Shown here: positions 1 through 7,316 of the stretch, piece by piece
Numbering within the stretch: position 1 is the first letter of the stretch
Layout: each line of letters starts with the position of its first letter
From: Flagellimonas abyssi
GTDB lineage: Bacteria > Bacteroidota > Bacteroidia > Flavobacteriales > Flavobacteriaceae
DNA length: 64,000 bases
NCBI RefSeq assembly: GCF_019457905.1
Contig: NZ_JAHZSV010000017.1
Location: forward strand, 39,441-103,440
Direction of reading: 5' to 3'
Made by a program: the position numbers and the translations under genes
The notes under the pieces: model-generated
The model's input: the letters and a program-made list of their open reading frames with translations, nothing else
Databases searched by the model: none
Told to the model about the DNA's origin: nothing

Positions 1-296
1 TGGAAGTACACAATCAAGAAGAACTCGAAAAATCGTTGATGCCAAGTTTGGATATGCTGGGCGTGAACAACCGTAACCTAAAATCTTTCGAGGTAGACTT
101 GGATATCAGCAGAACATTATCACAACAAATCCCAGATGATTTTGTAAAGGTTTCAGAAAGCGGTATAAGTTCCGTTGAGGCCATTAGGGATTTAAAGGAA
201 TTTAGCTATCAAGGATTTTTGATAGGCGAGAATTTTATGAAAACGGACGACCCCGGTAAAAACGCAGCGGAATTCATAAAAAGACTGGAACAATGA
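1..296 (+). CDS. trpC: Indole-3-glycerol phosphate synthase, 3' part
   Basis: Partial gene; the 5' part lies outside the window. The open frame runs from base 3 without a stop. Indole-3-glycerol phosphate synthase closes the indole ring in tryptophan synthesis and is cytoplasmic. The visible C-terminal third contains LGVNNRNLKSF (the conserved N-N-R-N-L segment of the TIM barrel), then VSESGISS and a GFLIGENFMK segment, the usual phosphate-binding end of the barrel. The stop overlaps the trpF start by 4 bases (ATGA), indicating translational coupling in a trp operon. Confidence 0.95.
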   Translation, partial: EVHNQEELEKSLMPSLDMLGVNNRNLKSFEVDLDISRTLSQQIPDDFVKVSESGISSVEAIRDLKEFSYQGFLIGENFMKTDDPGKNAAEFIKRLEQ

Positions 297-943
297 AGCT
301 AAAGGTTTGCGGCATGAACCATAATCCATCAAAAGTCGCTCAATTGCGACCTGATTATTTAGGGTTTATTTTTTGGGAACCATCGGCCCGTTATTTTTCT
401 GGTGACATGCCAAAGATTCCCAGTCAAATTAAAAAAGTAGGTGTATTCGTCGATACCGACCAAGAATATGTTTTGGAAAAAGTGTCCCAACATCAATTGG
501 ATGCCATACAGCTCCATGGAAAGGAAAGTGCCAAGTACTGTCAACAATTAAAAAATAGCTTTCTGTCATTTCGAGCGCCGTCGAGAAATCTAGACATCAT
601 CAAAGTGTTTTCCATTAAAGATGATTTTGATTTTTCCATTTTGAAGGACTACGAAGAAGTCTGTGATTTTTATCTTTTTGATACCAAGGGGAAACTGCCC
701 GGTGGCAATGGCTATACATTTGATTGGTCCGTTCTTGAAAAGTATCCGTCCCAAAAGCCTTACTTTTTAAGTGGTGGCATCGGATTGGAATCCATCCAAG
801 ATCTACAGGAGTTTTTAAGCAGTCCGGCCTCAAAAAATTGTTATGCCGTTGATGTGAACAGTAAATTCGAATCAGCGCCAGGGCTTAAGAGTATAGAAGA
901 TTTAAAAACATTTATCGAATCGCTCAACAGCATTCGCAACTAA
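293..943 (+). CDS. trpF: Phosphoribosylanthranilate isomerase, with an in-frame repeat-derived insertion
   Basis: TrpF isomerises N-(5-phosphoribosyl)anthranilate to the ribulose form, the step before TrpC. The 216-residue protein starts MKLKVCGM with the catalytic Cys, has QLHG, FDTKGKLPGGNG (catalytic Asp region) and FLSGGIG phosphate-binding segments, so it looks active. Residues of about 90-101 (SFLSFRAPSRN) sit between an alpha helix and the KVFS strand, where family members have a short link. They are encoded by a palindromic repeat-like sequence at 565-591. It overlaps trpC by 4 bases and is 14 bases from trpB. Identity is certain; the insertion is treated under findings. Confidence 0.95.
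   Translation: MKLKVCGMNHNPSKVAQLRPDYLGFIFWEPSARYFSGDMPKIPSQIKKVGVFVDTDQEYVLEKVSQHQLDAIQLHGKESAKYCQQLKNSFLSFRAPSRNLDIIKVFSIKDDFDFSILKDYEEVCDFYLFDTKGKLPGGNGYTFDWSVLEKYPSQKPYFLSGGIGLESIQDLQEFLSSPASKNCYAVDVNSKFESAPGLKSIEDLKTFIESLNSIRN
565..591 (+). repeat. Short palindromic repeat inside trpF
   Basis: The 27-base sequence has imperfect dyad symmetry (ATTTCGAGCG...TCGAGAAAT). It resembles a dispersed intergenic repeat that I recall from flavobacterial genomes (ATTTCGAGCGCAGTCGAGAAAT type). Here it lies within trpF, keeps the frame, and encodes LSFRAPSRN. No second copy was seen in this window, so assignment to a repeat family rests on memory. Confidence 0.6.
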
Positions 944-957
944 TAAACTGAACACCA

Positions 958-2142
958 ATGAAAAGCTATCATGCCGATGAACGGGGGTATTATGGTGAGT
1001 TTGGAGGGGCTTTTATCCCAGAGATGCTCTATCCCAATTGTGAAGAACTTCGCCAAAATTATCTCAACATTATGGAAGAACCTTCATTTAAGGATGAGTT
1101 CCATCAATTATTGAAGGATTACGTAGGCCGTCCAACTCCTCTCTATTTTGCCAAGCGGCTTTCCGAAAAATACAATACCAAGATCTATCTAAAAAGAGAA
1201 GATCTATGCCATACTGGTGCACACAAAGTCAACAATACCATAGGCCAAATACTCATGGCCAAAAAATTGGGCAAGAACAGAATCATTGCAGAAACCGGGG
1301 CCGGACAGCATGGCGTGGCAACAGCTACTGTTTGTGCCTTGATGGGCATTCAATGTGTGGTGTACATGGGTGAAATTGATATTGCCCGACAAGCTCCCAA
1401 CGTTGCCCGTATGAAAATGCTTGGAGCAGAGGTGAGACCCGCCACTTCTGGAAGCAAAACTTTAAAAGATGCCACAAACGAAGCTATTCGCGATTGGATC
1501 AATAATCCAGTCGACACGCATTACATTATTGGTTCGGTAGTGGGCCCACACCCCTATCCGGACATGGTGGCGCGTTTTCAGTCAGTGATTTCGGAAGAAA
1601 TCAAAAATCAGCTCCAAGAAAAAGAAGGTAGGAAAAACCCAGATTTTGTGGTTGCCTGCGTGGGTGGCGGTAGTAATGCCGCAGGTGCCTATTATCATTA
1701 TTTGGACACTCCCGAAGTCGGAATCATCGCAGTAGAGGCTGCAGGAAAGGGCATTGACTCCGGAGAAAGTGCCGCTACATCCGCCTTGGGCAAAATAGGA
1801 ATCATTCATGGCAGCAAAACATTGTTGATGCAGACCCAAGACGGGCAAATAACAGAGCCCTATTCCATTTCCGCAGGTCTGGATTATCCGGGTGTTGGCC
1901 CCATGCATGCACACCTGTTCGCTTCCGGCCGAGGTGAATTTATTTCTATTACAGATGACGACGCCATGAAAGCAGGATTGGAACTATGCAAACTGGAAGG
2001 GATAATCCCTGCAATTGAATCATCACATGCCCTGGCCATTTTTGAGGACAGAAAATTCAATCCCGATGATGTCGTGGTCGTGAACCTATCAGGCCGTGGC
2101 GATAAAGATTTACAGAACTATATTGATTATTTCAAACTATGA
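958..2142 (+). CDS. trpB: Tryptophan synthase beta chain
   Basis: TrpB condenses indole with L-serine to give L-tryptophan in the alpha2-beta2 complex with TrpA. At 394 residues it has the normal length. GAHKVNN carries the PLP-binding lysine (about residue 90), preceded by KREDL. The glycine-rich phosphate loop is VGGGSNAAG, and the C-terminal NLSGRGDKD segment is present. It starts 14 bases after trpF and its stop overlaps the trpA start by 4 bases (ATGA), the usual coupling of the two subunits. Confidence 0.98.
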   Translation: MKSYHADERGYYGEFGGAFIPEMLYPNCEELRQNYLNIMEEPSFKDEFHQLLKDYVGRPTPLYFAKRLSEKYNTKIYLKREDLCHTGAHKVNNTIGQILMAKKLGKNRIIAETGAGQHGVATATVCALMGIQCVVYMGEIDIARQAPNVARMKMLGAEVRPATSGSKTLKDATNEAIRDWINNPVDTHYIIGSVVGPHPYPDMVARFQSVISEEIKNQLQEKEGRKNPDFVVACVGGGSNAAGAYYHYLDTPEVGIIAVEAAGKGIDSGESAATSALGKIGIIHGSKTLLMQTQDGQITEPYSISAGLDYPGVGPMHAHLFASGRGEFISITDDDAMKAGLELCKLEGIIPAIESSHALAIFEDRKFNPDDVVVVNLSGRGDKDLQNYIDYFKL

Positions 2143-2921
2143 ACAGAATCAAACAAAAACTACAGGAGGACAGCCCGTCTGCCGGACGAGCAGGAAAAAT
2201 CCTTTCCATATACTTTTCAGCAGGTTATCCCAACTTGGATGACACCGTAAAAATCATACAGGATCTCGAAAAAAGCGGTGTAGACCTCATTGAGATAGGA
2301 TTGCCCTTTAGCGACCCGTTGGCAGATGGCCCCACCATTCAGGAAAGCTCCACTGCAGCACTCAAGAACGGAATGAACACCGCCTTGCTCTTCGAACAGC
2401 TCAAGGATATCCGTAAAACCGTATCCATCCCGTTGATCTTAATGGGTTATTTCAATCCGGTACTCCAATACGGTGTGGAAGCATTCTGCGCAAAATGTGA
2501 AGAAATTGGAATTGATGGGTTGATATTGCCCGACCTGCCTTTGGATGTGTACCAAGAAGAGTACGAACCCATATTCAAAAAACATGGTCTGATCAACATT
2601 TTCTTGATCACTCCCCAAACCAGCGATGAGCGCATCAAAGCCATTGACGATGCTTCGGAAGGTTTTATTTACATGGTAAGTTCGGCAAGCACTACAGGTG
2701 CCAAACAAGGTTTTGGCGCTGAGCAGTTGGACTATTTTGACCGAATTGCCAATATGAAGTTGAGCAACCCTCAAATTGTAGGGTTTGGAATAAGCAACGC
2801 GGAAACTTTTGAACAAGCGACAAAAAAAGCAAAAGGAGCCATAATCGGTTCAGCTTTCATCAAACATTTAACAGCAAACGGGGTCGCCGGTATTGGTGAC
2901 TTTGTGAAGCAAATTCGTTAA
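2139..2921 (+). CDS. trpA: Tryptophan synthase alpha chain, with a repeat-like N-terminal insertion
   Basis: TrpA cleaves indole-3-glycerol phosphate to indole, which is channelled to TrpB. The 260-residue TIM barrel has the catalytic Glu in [12 protein letters not shown] and the catalytic Asp in LILPDLPLD, plus GFGISNAE and IIGSAF phosphate-binding parts. Between the N-terminal helix and the first strand ([10 protein letters not shown]) lie about eight extra residues, SPSAGRAG. They are encoded by the palindromic GC-rich sequence at 2174-2194, which looks like a dispersed repeat. The protein otherwise looks intact. It ends the trp operon proper; the next gene follows after 34 bases with no clear terminator. 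Confidence 0.96.
   Translation: MNRIKQKLQEDSPSAGRAGKILSIYFSAGYPNLDDTVKIIQDLEKSGVDLIEIGLPFSDPLADGPTIQESSTAALKNGMNTALLFEQLKDIRKTVSIPLILMGYFNPVLQYGVEAFCAKCEEIGIDGLILPDLPLDVYQEEYEPIFKKHGLINIFLITPQTSDERIKAIDDASEGFIYMVSSASTTGAKQGFGAEQLDYFDRIANMKLSNPQIVGFGISNAETFEQATKKAKGAIIGSAFIKHLTANGVAGIGDFVKQIR
2174..2194 (+). repeat. Short GC-rich palindromic repeat inside trpA
   Basis: CCGTCTGCCGGACGAGCAGG has a small dyad (CGTC/GACG around TGCCG) and is more GC-rich than its surroundings. Sequences of this kind occur between genes in many flavobacterial genomes, from memory. It keeps the trpA frame and encodes the linker SPSAGRAG. Confidence 0.5.
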
Positions 2922-2955
2922 ATTTCGGCTTTTAAAAACCCAGACGAGCACTTTC

Positions 2956-4452
2956 ATGAAAAAAACATTTTCTTTAGTTTTCCTGTCGCTTACTTTTTCT
3001 CTTTTTGCCCAAGATGATGTGGCCGTAAAATCGCAAGTGGCCGATGCCATCAACGAGGTCCGCGAATTTATCGCTATTCCTAACGATGCCCTGGATGCCG
3101 CCGATATTGACCGTAACATTATGTGGCTCAAGCGAAAATTCGGGGATAGAGGATTCAATACCGCAGTGCTGGACACGGAAGGATTGCCTTTATTCTTTGC
3201 GGCCATGCCCATGAACGCCAATAAACCAACGGTGCTCATTTATATGCATTTTGACGGACAATCCGTAGACCCTAGCAAATGGAATCAGCCGGACCCTTAT
3301 CAGGTAGTTCTCAAAAAACCCAATGACAGTGGGTTCGAAACAATTTCTTTTGATGAGCTGGATGATGACATCAACTATGACTGGCGTTTGTTCGGCAGGT
3401 CGACCTCGGATGATAAATCGCCTATTGTAATGCTTCTCAATGCCGTTGATCTTCTTAAAAATGATGGTATTGAAATCCCGTTCAACATTAAGGTAATCCT
3501 GGACAGTGAAGAAGAAAAAAGCAGCAAACCATTACCCGCCGCGGTAAAACAATACCGTGAACTTCTGGAATCGGACTTTTTAATGATTGTGGACGGGCCG
3601 GTACATGCTTCTGAAAAGCCAACCGTTGTATATGGATGTCGTGGCATCACTACATTGACATTGACAACCTATGGCCCCATAAAACCTCAGCACAGCGGCC
3701 ATTACGGCAATTATGCGCCAAATCCAGGTTTTCAATTGTCCAAGTTATTGGCCACTATGAAGGATGACCAAGGAAGAGTAATTATTCCCGGTTATTACGA
3801 TGGTATTTCTATAGATGGGAAAACCGATTCAATTTTAAAGAGCGTTCCCGATGACGATTCTGCCATTGCAGAAAAGCTTCAATTTAAAACTGCGGAAAAG
3901 GTAGGCGGTTATTATCAGGAGGCCCTTCAATATCCATCTTTGAATATTCGCGGTTTGGAATCTGGTTGGGTTGGTGACAAAGCACGAACCATTGTTCCCG
4001 AAAGTGCCACAGCCGAGTTGGATTTGAGGTTGGTCGTAGAAAGCGACGGCTCCAGATTGAAAAAATTGGTCAAAGATCATATCGCCAAACAGGGATACAA
4101 AGTATTGGACCATGTTCCATCCAAAGAAGAGCGGATGCAATTCGATAAAATAATAACTGTTGGAGAGGGCAGTGTTACAGATGCCTTCCGTACCAATTTG
4201 GACAATCCCTATGGCGAATTTATTGTAAAAACCCTGAACCAAAGTTTTGGGGAGGAAGTTATTCAAATTAGAACCATGGGGGGTACGGTTCCTATCGCTC
4301 CCTTCATCAATGAATTAAAAATTCCTGCCTTTATTGTACCTGTTGTCAATCCTGACAATAACCAACACAGTCCTAACGAGAACATCAAAATTGGCCAATT
4401 GGCGTATGGCATAAAATCCTTTTACAGTATTTTATCCACTCCCATGGAATAA
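2956..4452 (+). CDS. Secreted M20-family dipeptidase/peptidase
   Basis: A 498-residue protein with a signal peptide ending LFAQ near residue 19, so probably periplasmic. It has the M20/M25/M40 zinc peptidase pattern: YMHFDGQS (zinc His and the Asp beside it), GRSTSDDKSP (bridging Asp), DSEEEKSS (general-base Glu and zinc Glu), MIVDGP (zinc Asp) and NNQHSPNE (last zinc His). A dimerisation domain sits between about residues 230 and 370. Substrate is unknown; the family includes carnosinase-like dipeptidases. It lies 34 bases after trpA on the same strand and may be read through from the trp operon, though it has no evident link to tryptophan synthesis. Confidence 0.9.
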   Translation: MKKTFSLVFLSLTFSLFAQDDVAVKSQVADAINEVREFIAIPNDALDAADIDRNIMWLKRKFGDRGFNTAVLDTEGLPLFFAAMPMNANKPTVLIYMHFDGQSVDPSKWNQPDPYQVVLKKPNDSGFETISFDELDDDINYDWRLFGRSTSDDKSPIVMLLNAVDLLKNDGIEIPFNIKVILDSEEEKSSKPLPAAVKQYRELLESDFLMIVDGPVHASEKPTVVYGCRGITTLTLTTYGPIKPQHSGHYGNYAPNPGFQLSKLLATMKDDQGRVIIPGYYDGISIDGKTDSILKSVPDDDSAIAEKLQFKTAEKVGGYYQEALQYPSLNIRGLESGWVGDKARTIVPESATAELDLRLVVESDGSRLKKLVKDHIAKQGYKVLDHVPSKEERMQFDKIITVGEGSVTDAFRTNLDNPYGEFIVKTLNQSFGEEVIQIRTMGGTVPIAPFINELKIPAFIVPVVNPDNNQHSPNENIKIGQLAYGIKSFYSILSTPME

Positions 4453-4456
4453 GACA

Positions 4457-4487
4457 TAAAAAAAGCCCCGAAAATCGGAGCTTTTTT
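4457..4487 (+). terminator. Rho-independent terminator after the M20 peptidase gene
   Basis: A-rich run, hairpin AAGCCCCGA/TCGGAGCTT with an AAA loop, then a T7 tract, directly after the peptidase stop. The flanking A and T runs make it usable in both directions, so it may also end the small minus-strand lipoprotein gene at 4509-4691. Confidence 0.8.
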
Positions 4488-4508
4488 TGGGGTTATGCTG
4501 AGAAATAA

Positions 4509-4691
4509 TCAGTGCTTATTGCCTTTTTTCTTTTGTTGTCCAGGAGCATAGGCTTTTGCACTTTTTGCACCTGTAATCTTTTTTACTTGCCCTGGAGCCG
4601 TGGCACTTTGACCTGCGCTTCTATGCGCGGAACAAGAACTAAACATTAGGATGGCAAATACAACTCCTACAATTTTACTAATTGATTTCAT
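4509..4691 (-). CDS. Small lipoprotein with paired APGQ-KK motifs
   Basis: A 60-residue protein with a lipoprotein signal peptide (lipobox FSSC, Cys at about residue 20). The mature part is only about 40 residues, basic, and contains two APGQ segments each followed by lysines: APGQVKKITGAKSAK and APGQQKKKG. Similar tiny lipoproteins are common in Flavobacteriaceae; I recall some labelled as a quinol oxidase subunit, for which nothing here gives support. It stands alone, with a bidirectional terminator downstream. Function unknown. Confidence 0.75.
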   Translation of the reverse strand: MKSISKIVGVVFAILMFSSCSAHRSAGQSATAPGQVKKITGAKSAKAYAPGQQKKKGNKH

Positions 4692-4775
4692 AATTCAATT
4701 TTTAGTTTATAGAACCATATATCTACGGGTAAAACGTAAAAATGGACGTAAATGTTGAGACAGGTCAACGAATTT

Positions 4776-5465
4776 TTAGAAAAATTCGCTGTATTGCATT
4801 ACCCTAAAGTCTACTGTATTGAATTCGGGATTTTTACTTTTGAGGTCTTTATAGGCCTGTAAACCACCTACGGCACGATTGGCTGCGCCAGATGGGGCGA
4901 TGAGCGAAACAGTTCTGACAGTTCTTGTCTTCTTAACTCCATTAAAGTTAAACGGTAGCTCTAAATGATGAATCCTGGGCACCGTATTGGAGATAACTTT
5001 TAACTTGAGTCCGTTTTCCTTTAACTGTCTCCGAAAAAAGAACTCCGGTCCATTTTTACTGTTTCCGCCAGTGAACAAGAGGGTTCCAATATTTGGGTAC
5101 TGCTGTAAATACCCTATCATATCCCGAAGGACAACATTCTGCATGCCCAAATCGGAGGCATCGATTTTTTCACGCTCGGCACTCTCCACTATATCACATA
5201 CACCGATTTTATGTTTGATGAGGAATTGTTTACGTTGTTCAACTGCTTCTTGGGTAGTTTCATAAACCAGTCCCAAATTGAATATTCTATCTAAGATAGG
5301 CCACAACTGACCATTGCAACTGCCATAACAGAAATCTACATCCTGAGGTTTTAACTCTCCTTTGGTAAAACGGGGCGGTGGCAGGGTACCCACAATCAAC
5401 TTGGTGGCCTCCTCCAACAAAAAGGGTTTATAGGGGTGTGTATGTTTGAAAAGTGCTGAACTCAA
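4776..5465 (-). CDS. Uracil-DNA glycosylase superfamily protein
   Basis: A 229-residue protein. LIVGTLPPPRF near the N-terminus matches the G-x-x-P active-site loop of the uracil-DNA glycosylase fold, and SLIAPSGAANR near the C-terminus matches the S/P-S-P-A-N DNA-intercalation loop of the Mug/HDG branches. The middle has LFTGGNSKNGPEFF. It probably excises a damaged base, but the substrate cannot be read from the sequence. It starts 8 bases after the end of the SusD gene on the same strand, so the two are probably co-transcribed, an odd pairing. Confidence 0.75.
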   Translation of the reverse strand: MSSALFKHTHPYKPFLLEEATKLIVGTLPPPRFTKGELKPQDVDFCYGSCNGQLWPILDRIFNLGLVYETTQEAVEQRKQFLIKHKIGVCDIVESAEREKIDASDLGMQNVVLRDMIGYLQQYPNIGTLLFTGGNSKNGPEFFFRRQLKENGLKLKVISNTVPRIHHLELPFNFNGVKKTRTVRTVSLIAPSGAANRAVGGLQAYKDLKSKNPEFNTVDFRVMQYSEFF

Positions 5466-5473
5466 AATTCTAT

Positions 5474-7213
5474 TTAATATCCTTCATTTTGAACAACATT
5501 CGGGTTAAAATTTGTTTCGGATTGTGGTATTGGCCATATATATTCATGGCTTTGAAAGTCTCTTGCCAACTCTGGATAATCTTGATTGTAATTTAATATT
5601 TCTGCTTCCAGAGCATTCATTCTAATAAGGTCGTCCTTAAACTGTCCTTCAAAGCAAAACTCCAAACGCCTTTCATTTAAAATAAGATTTGAAAACTCTT
5701 CTTGGCTCAATCCATTTTGAGCATCATGGTTCAAATCGCCATAAGCCCTTCTTCTTACCAAATTCAAAGCATTATATGCCTTAGTTGTAGGACCATTCAA
5801 CATATTTTCGGCCTCAGCAATCATTAGATGCACGTCTGCCATTCTCAAATATGGATAATCAAAAGATTCTTGATTCATCACACTAGGTTCCTCAACTTCT
5901 TTGATAAATTTATATGGCCGCCAATTTTCCACTAAGGTTTCATCCATCATGTTTCCATTTGCATACGAAAACGTAGCAATATTTTGATAAAACCTTGAAT
6001 CACCTGTCTCCAAAGGGAAAATTACAGGTTCGACGGGCTCGTCACCTTCCTCAAAAAACGAGTTTATAAAGCCAGGAACCAGCAACAAACGGTCATTAAA
6101 GGAAATGCCCTGCGGTCCCCAAGGCACACTATAATTTCCGGAGCCATCAAAAGCGATACTAAAAATAACCTCGGTGTTTGTGCTTTCATTCTCAATTGAA
6201 AAAACATCTTCATAGTTCTCTTCCAATGTATAACCTCCAACAATCTTCTCCAATTCTTCTAAGGCAAGGGCATATTTATCTGTTTGGTACATCGGAAAGC
6301 CAGCCATTGTTAGATACACTTTTCCAAGCAAGGCTGTTGCCGCTTCCTTTGACGCCCTTTCTTTGGCCAAGCCAGAGGATAAATTCTGCTGTGCAAATAT
6401 TAGGTCATCTACAATTTGATCAAATACATCTTCTCTACCCTGTACATGTGGTGGTGCATTATTCGAATTAAACTCGGCTGTCGTCACCAAAATAGGATTT
6501 CCGTAAAGCTTAACCAAGTTGAAATATAAAAGTGCGCGTAAAAAACGAAACTCAGATTCAAATCTAACGGCACCGACTTCCTCTTCCAAGGCCTGATCCA
6601 ACCCTTTTATTTCATCCAAACCAATATTTGTAAGTCTAATCACCCTGTAATGTTCAGACCAAACTTCATTTATTACATAATCACTTGGTTGAAAATAATA
6701 CTGATCCAAATCACCAAATCTGCCCATCGAATTGGGGTTTATTCTGGCCATATTCGTTCCTATATCTCCCCAATAGTGGGAGTAACCATTGGCATCAAAT
6801 AAAAACTCTGTTTTTATTTGGTCATATATATTCTTCAAAAGAATATCAAAGTCAACAGGAGTTTCTGAAATTGGGTCAGGTCCCATTATGGCCTCGACTA
6901 CCTCAACCTGATTTTCTTTCACCGTTACTTGGATTGTCACACCAACATCTGAAAATGATGGGGTTAAATTAACCTCATAATTTCCAACCGGTATATCGTT
7001 GAAAACAACTTTCCCCATCTCATTGGTTATTTTCTCGACGGTTTTGGGAACTGTGAAAACCGTAACATCGGGGATGGCGGTGCCACTTTCATAGACTGCT
7101 TTTACTTCCAAACTACCTAGTTGCTCTGATTCAAATTCATCTCCTTGATTGTCAGAACAAGAAAATGAAATGAATACAAATACAATTGACAAATAGCAAA
7201 AGATTCTTCCCAT
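5474..7213 (-). CDS. SusD/RagB-family outer-membrane lipoprotein with an N-terminal carboxypeptidase-regulatory-like domain
   Basis: A 579-residue lipoprotein (lipobox FSCS, Cys near residue 19). Residues of about 30-105 form a carboxypeptidase-regulatory-like beta-sandwich (SLEVKAVYESGTAIPDVTV, TNEMGKVVFNDIPVGNYEV). From about 115 on it is SusD/RagB-like: alpha-helical TPR-like part (RFESEFRFLRALLYFNLVKL), KEAATALLGKVYLTMAGFP, NLVRRRAYG, LILNERRLEFCFEG and the typical end IWPIPQSETNFNPNVVQNEGY minus its last residues. SusD proteins bind glycans or peptides at the cell surface together with a SusC TonB-dependent channel. No susC is adjacent or anywhere in this window, and the regulatory-like domain is normally on SusC, not SusD. 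Confidence 0.9.
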   Translation of the reverse strand: MGRIFCYLSIVFVFISFSCSDNQGDEFESEQLGSLEVKAVYESGTAIPDVTVFTVPKTVEKITNEMGKVVFNDIPVGNYEVNLTPSFSDVGVTIQVTVKENQVEVVEAIMGPDPISETPVDFDILLKNIYDQIKTEFLFDANGYSHYWGDIGTNMARINPNSMGRFGDLDQYYFQPSDYVINEVWSEHYRVIRLTNIGLDEIKGLDQALEEEVGAVRFESEFRFLRALLYFNLVKLYGNPILVTTAEFNSNNAPPHVQGREDVFDQIVDDLIFAQQNLSSGLAKERASKEAATALLGKVYLTMAGFPMYQTDKYALALEELEKIVGGYTLEENYEDVFSIENESTNTEVIFSIAFDGSGNYSVPWGPQGISFNDRLLLVPGFINSFFEEGDEPVEPVIFPLETGDSRFYQNIATFSYANGNMMDETLVENWRPYKFIKEVEEPSVMNQESFDYPYLRMADVHLMIAEAENMLNGPTTKAYNALNLVRRRAYGDLNHDAQNGLSQEEFSNLILNERRLEFCFEGQFKDDLIRMNALEAEILNYNQDYPELARDFQSHEYIWPIPQSETNFNPNVVQNEGY

Positions 7214-7316
7214 AAGAGGTTGTTTTGTTGTTGAATACCCTTTTGGTAGAGATTATATTGTTTCCAAAATAAAGAATCTCTGCAATTAAACCTTAAACTA
7301 CTAGAATTCAACTTGG

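Noticed and set aside
1582..1914. 110-codon open frame on the minus strand within trpB
   Set aside because: It is antisense to a well-conserved enzyme and has no recognisable domain.
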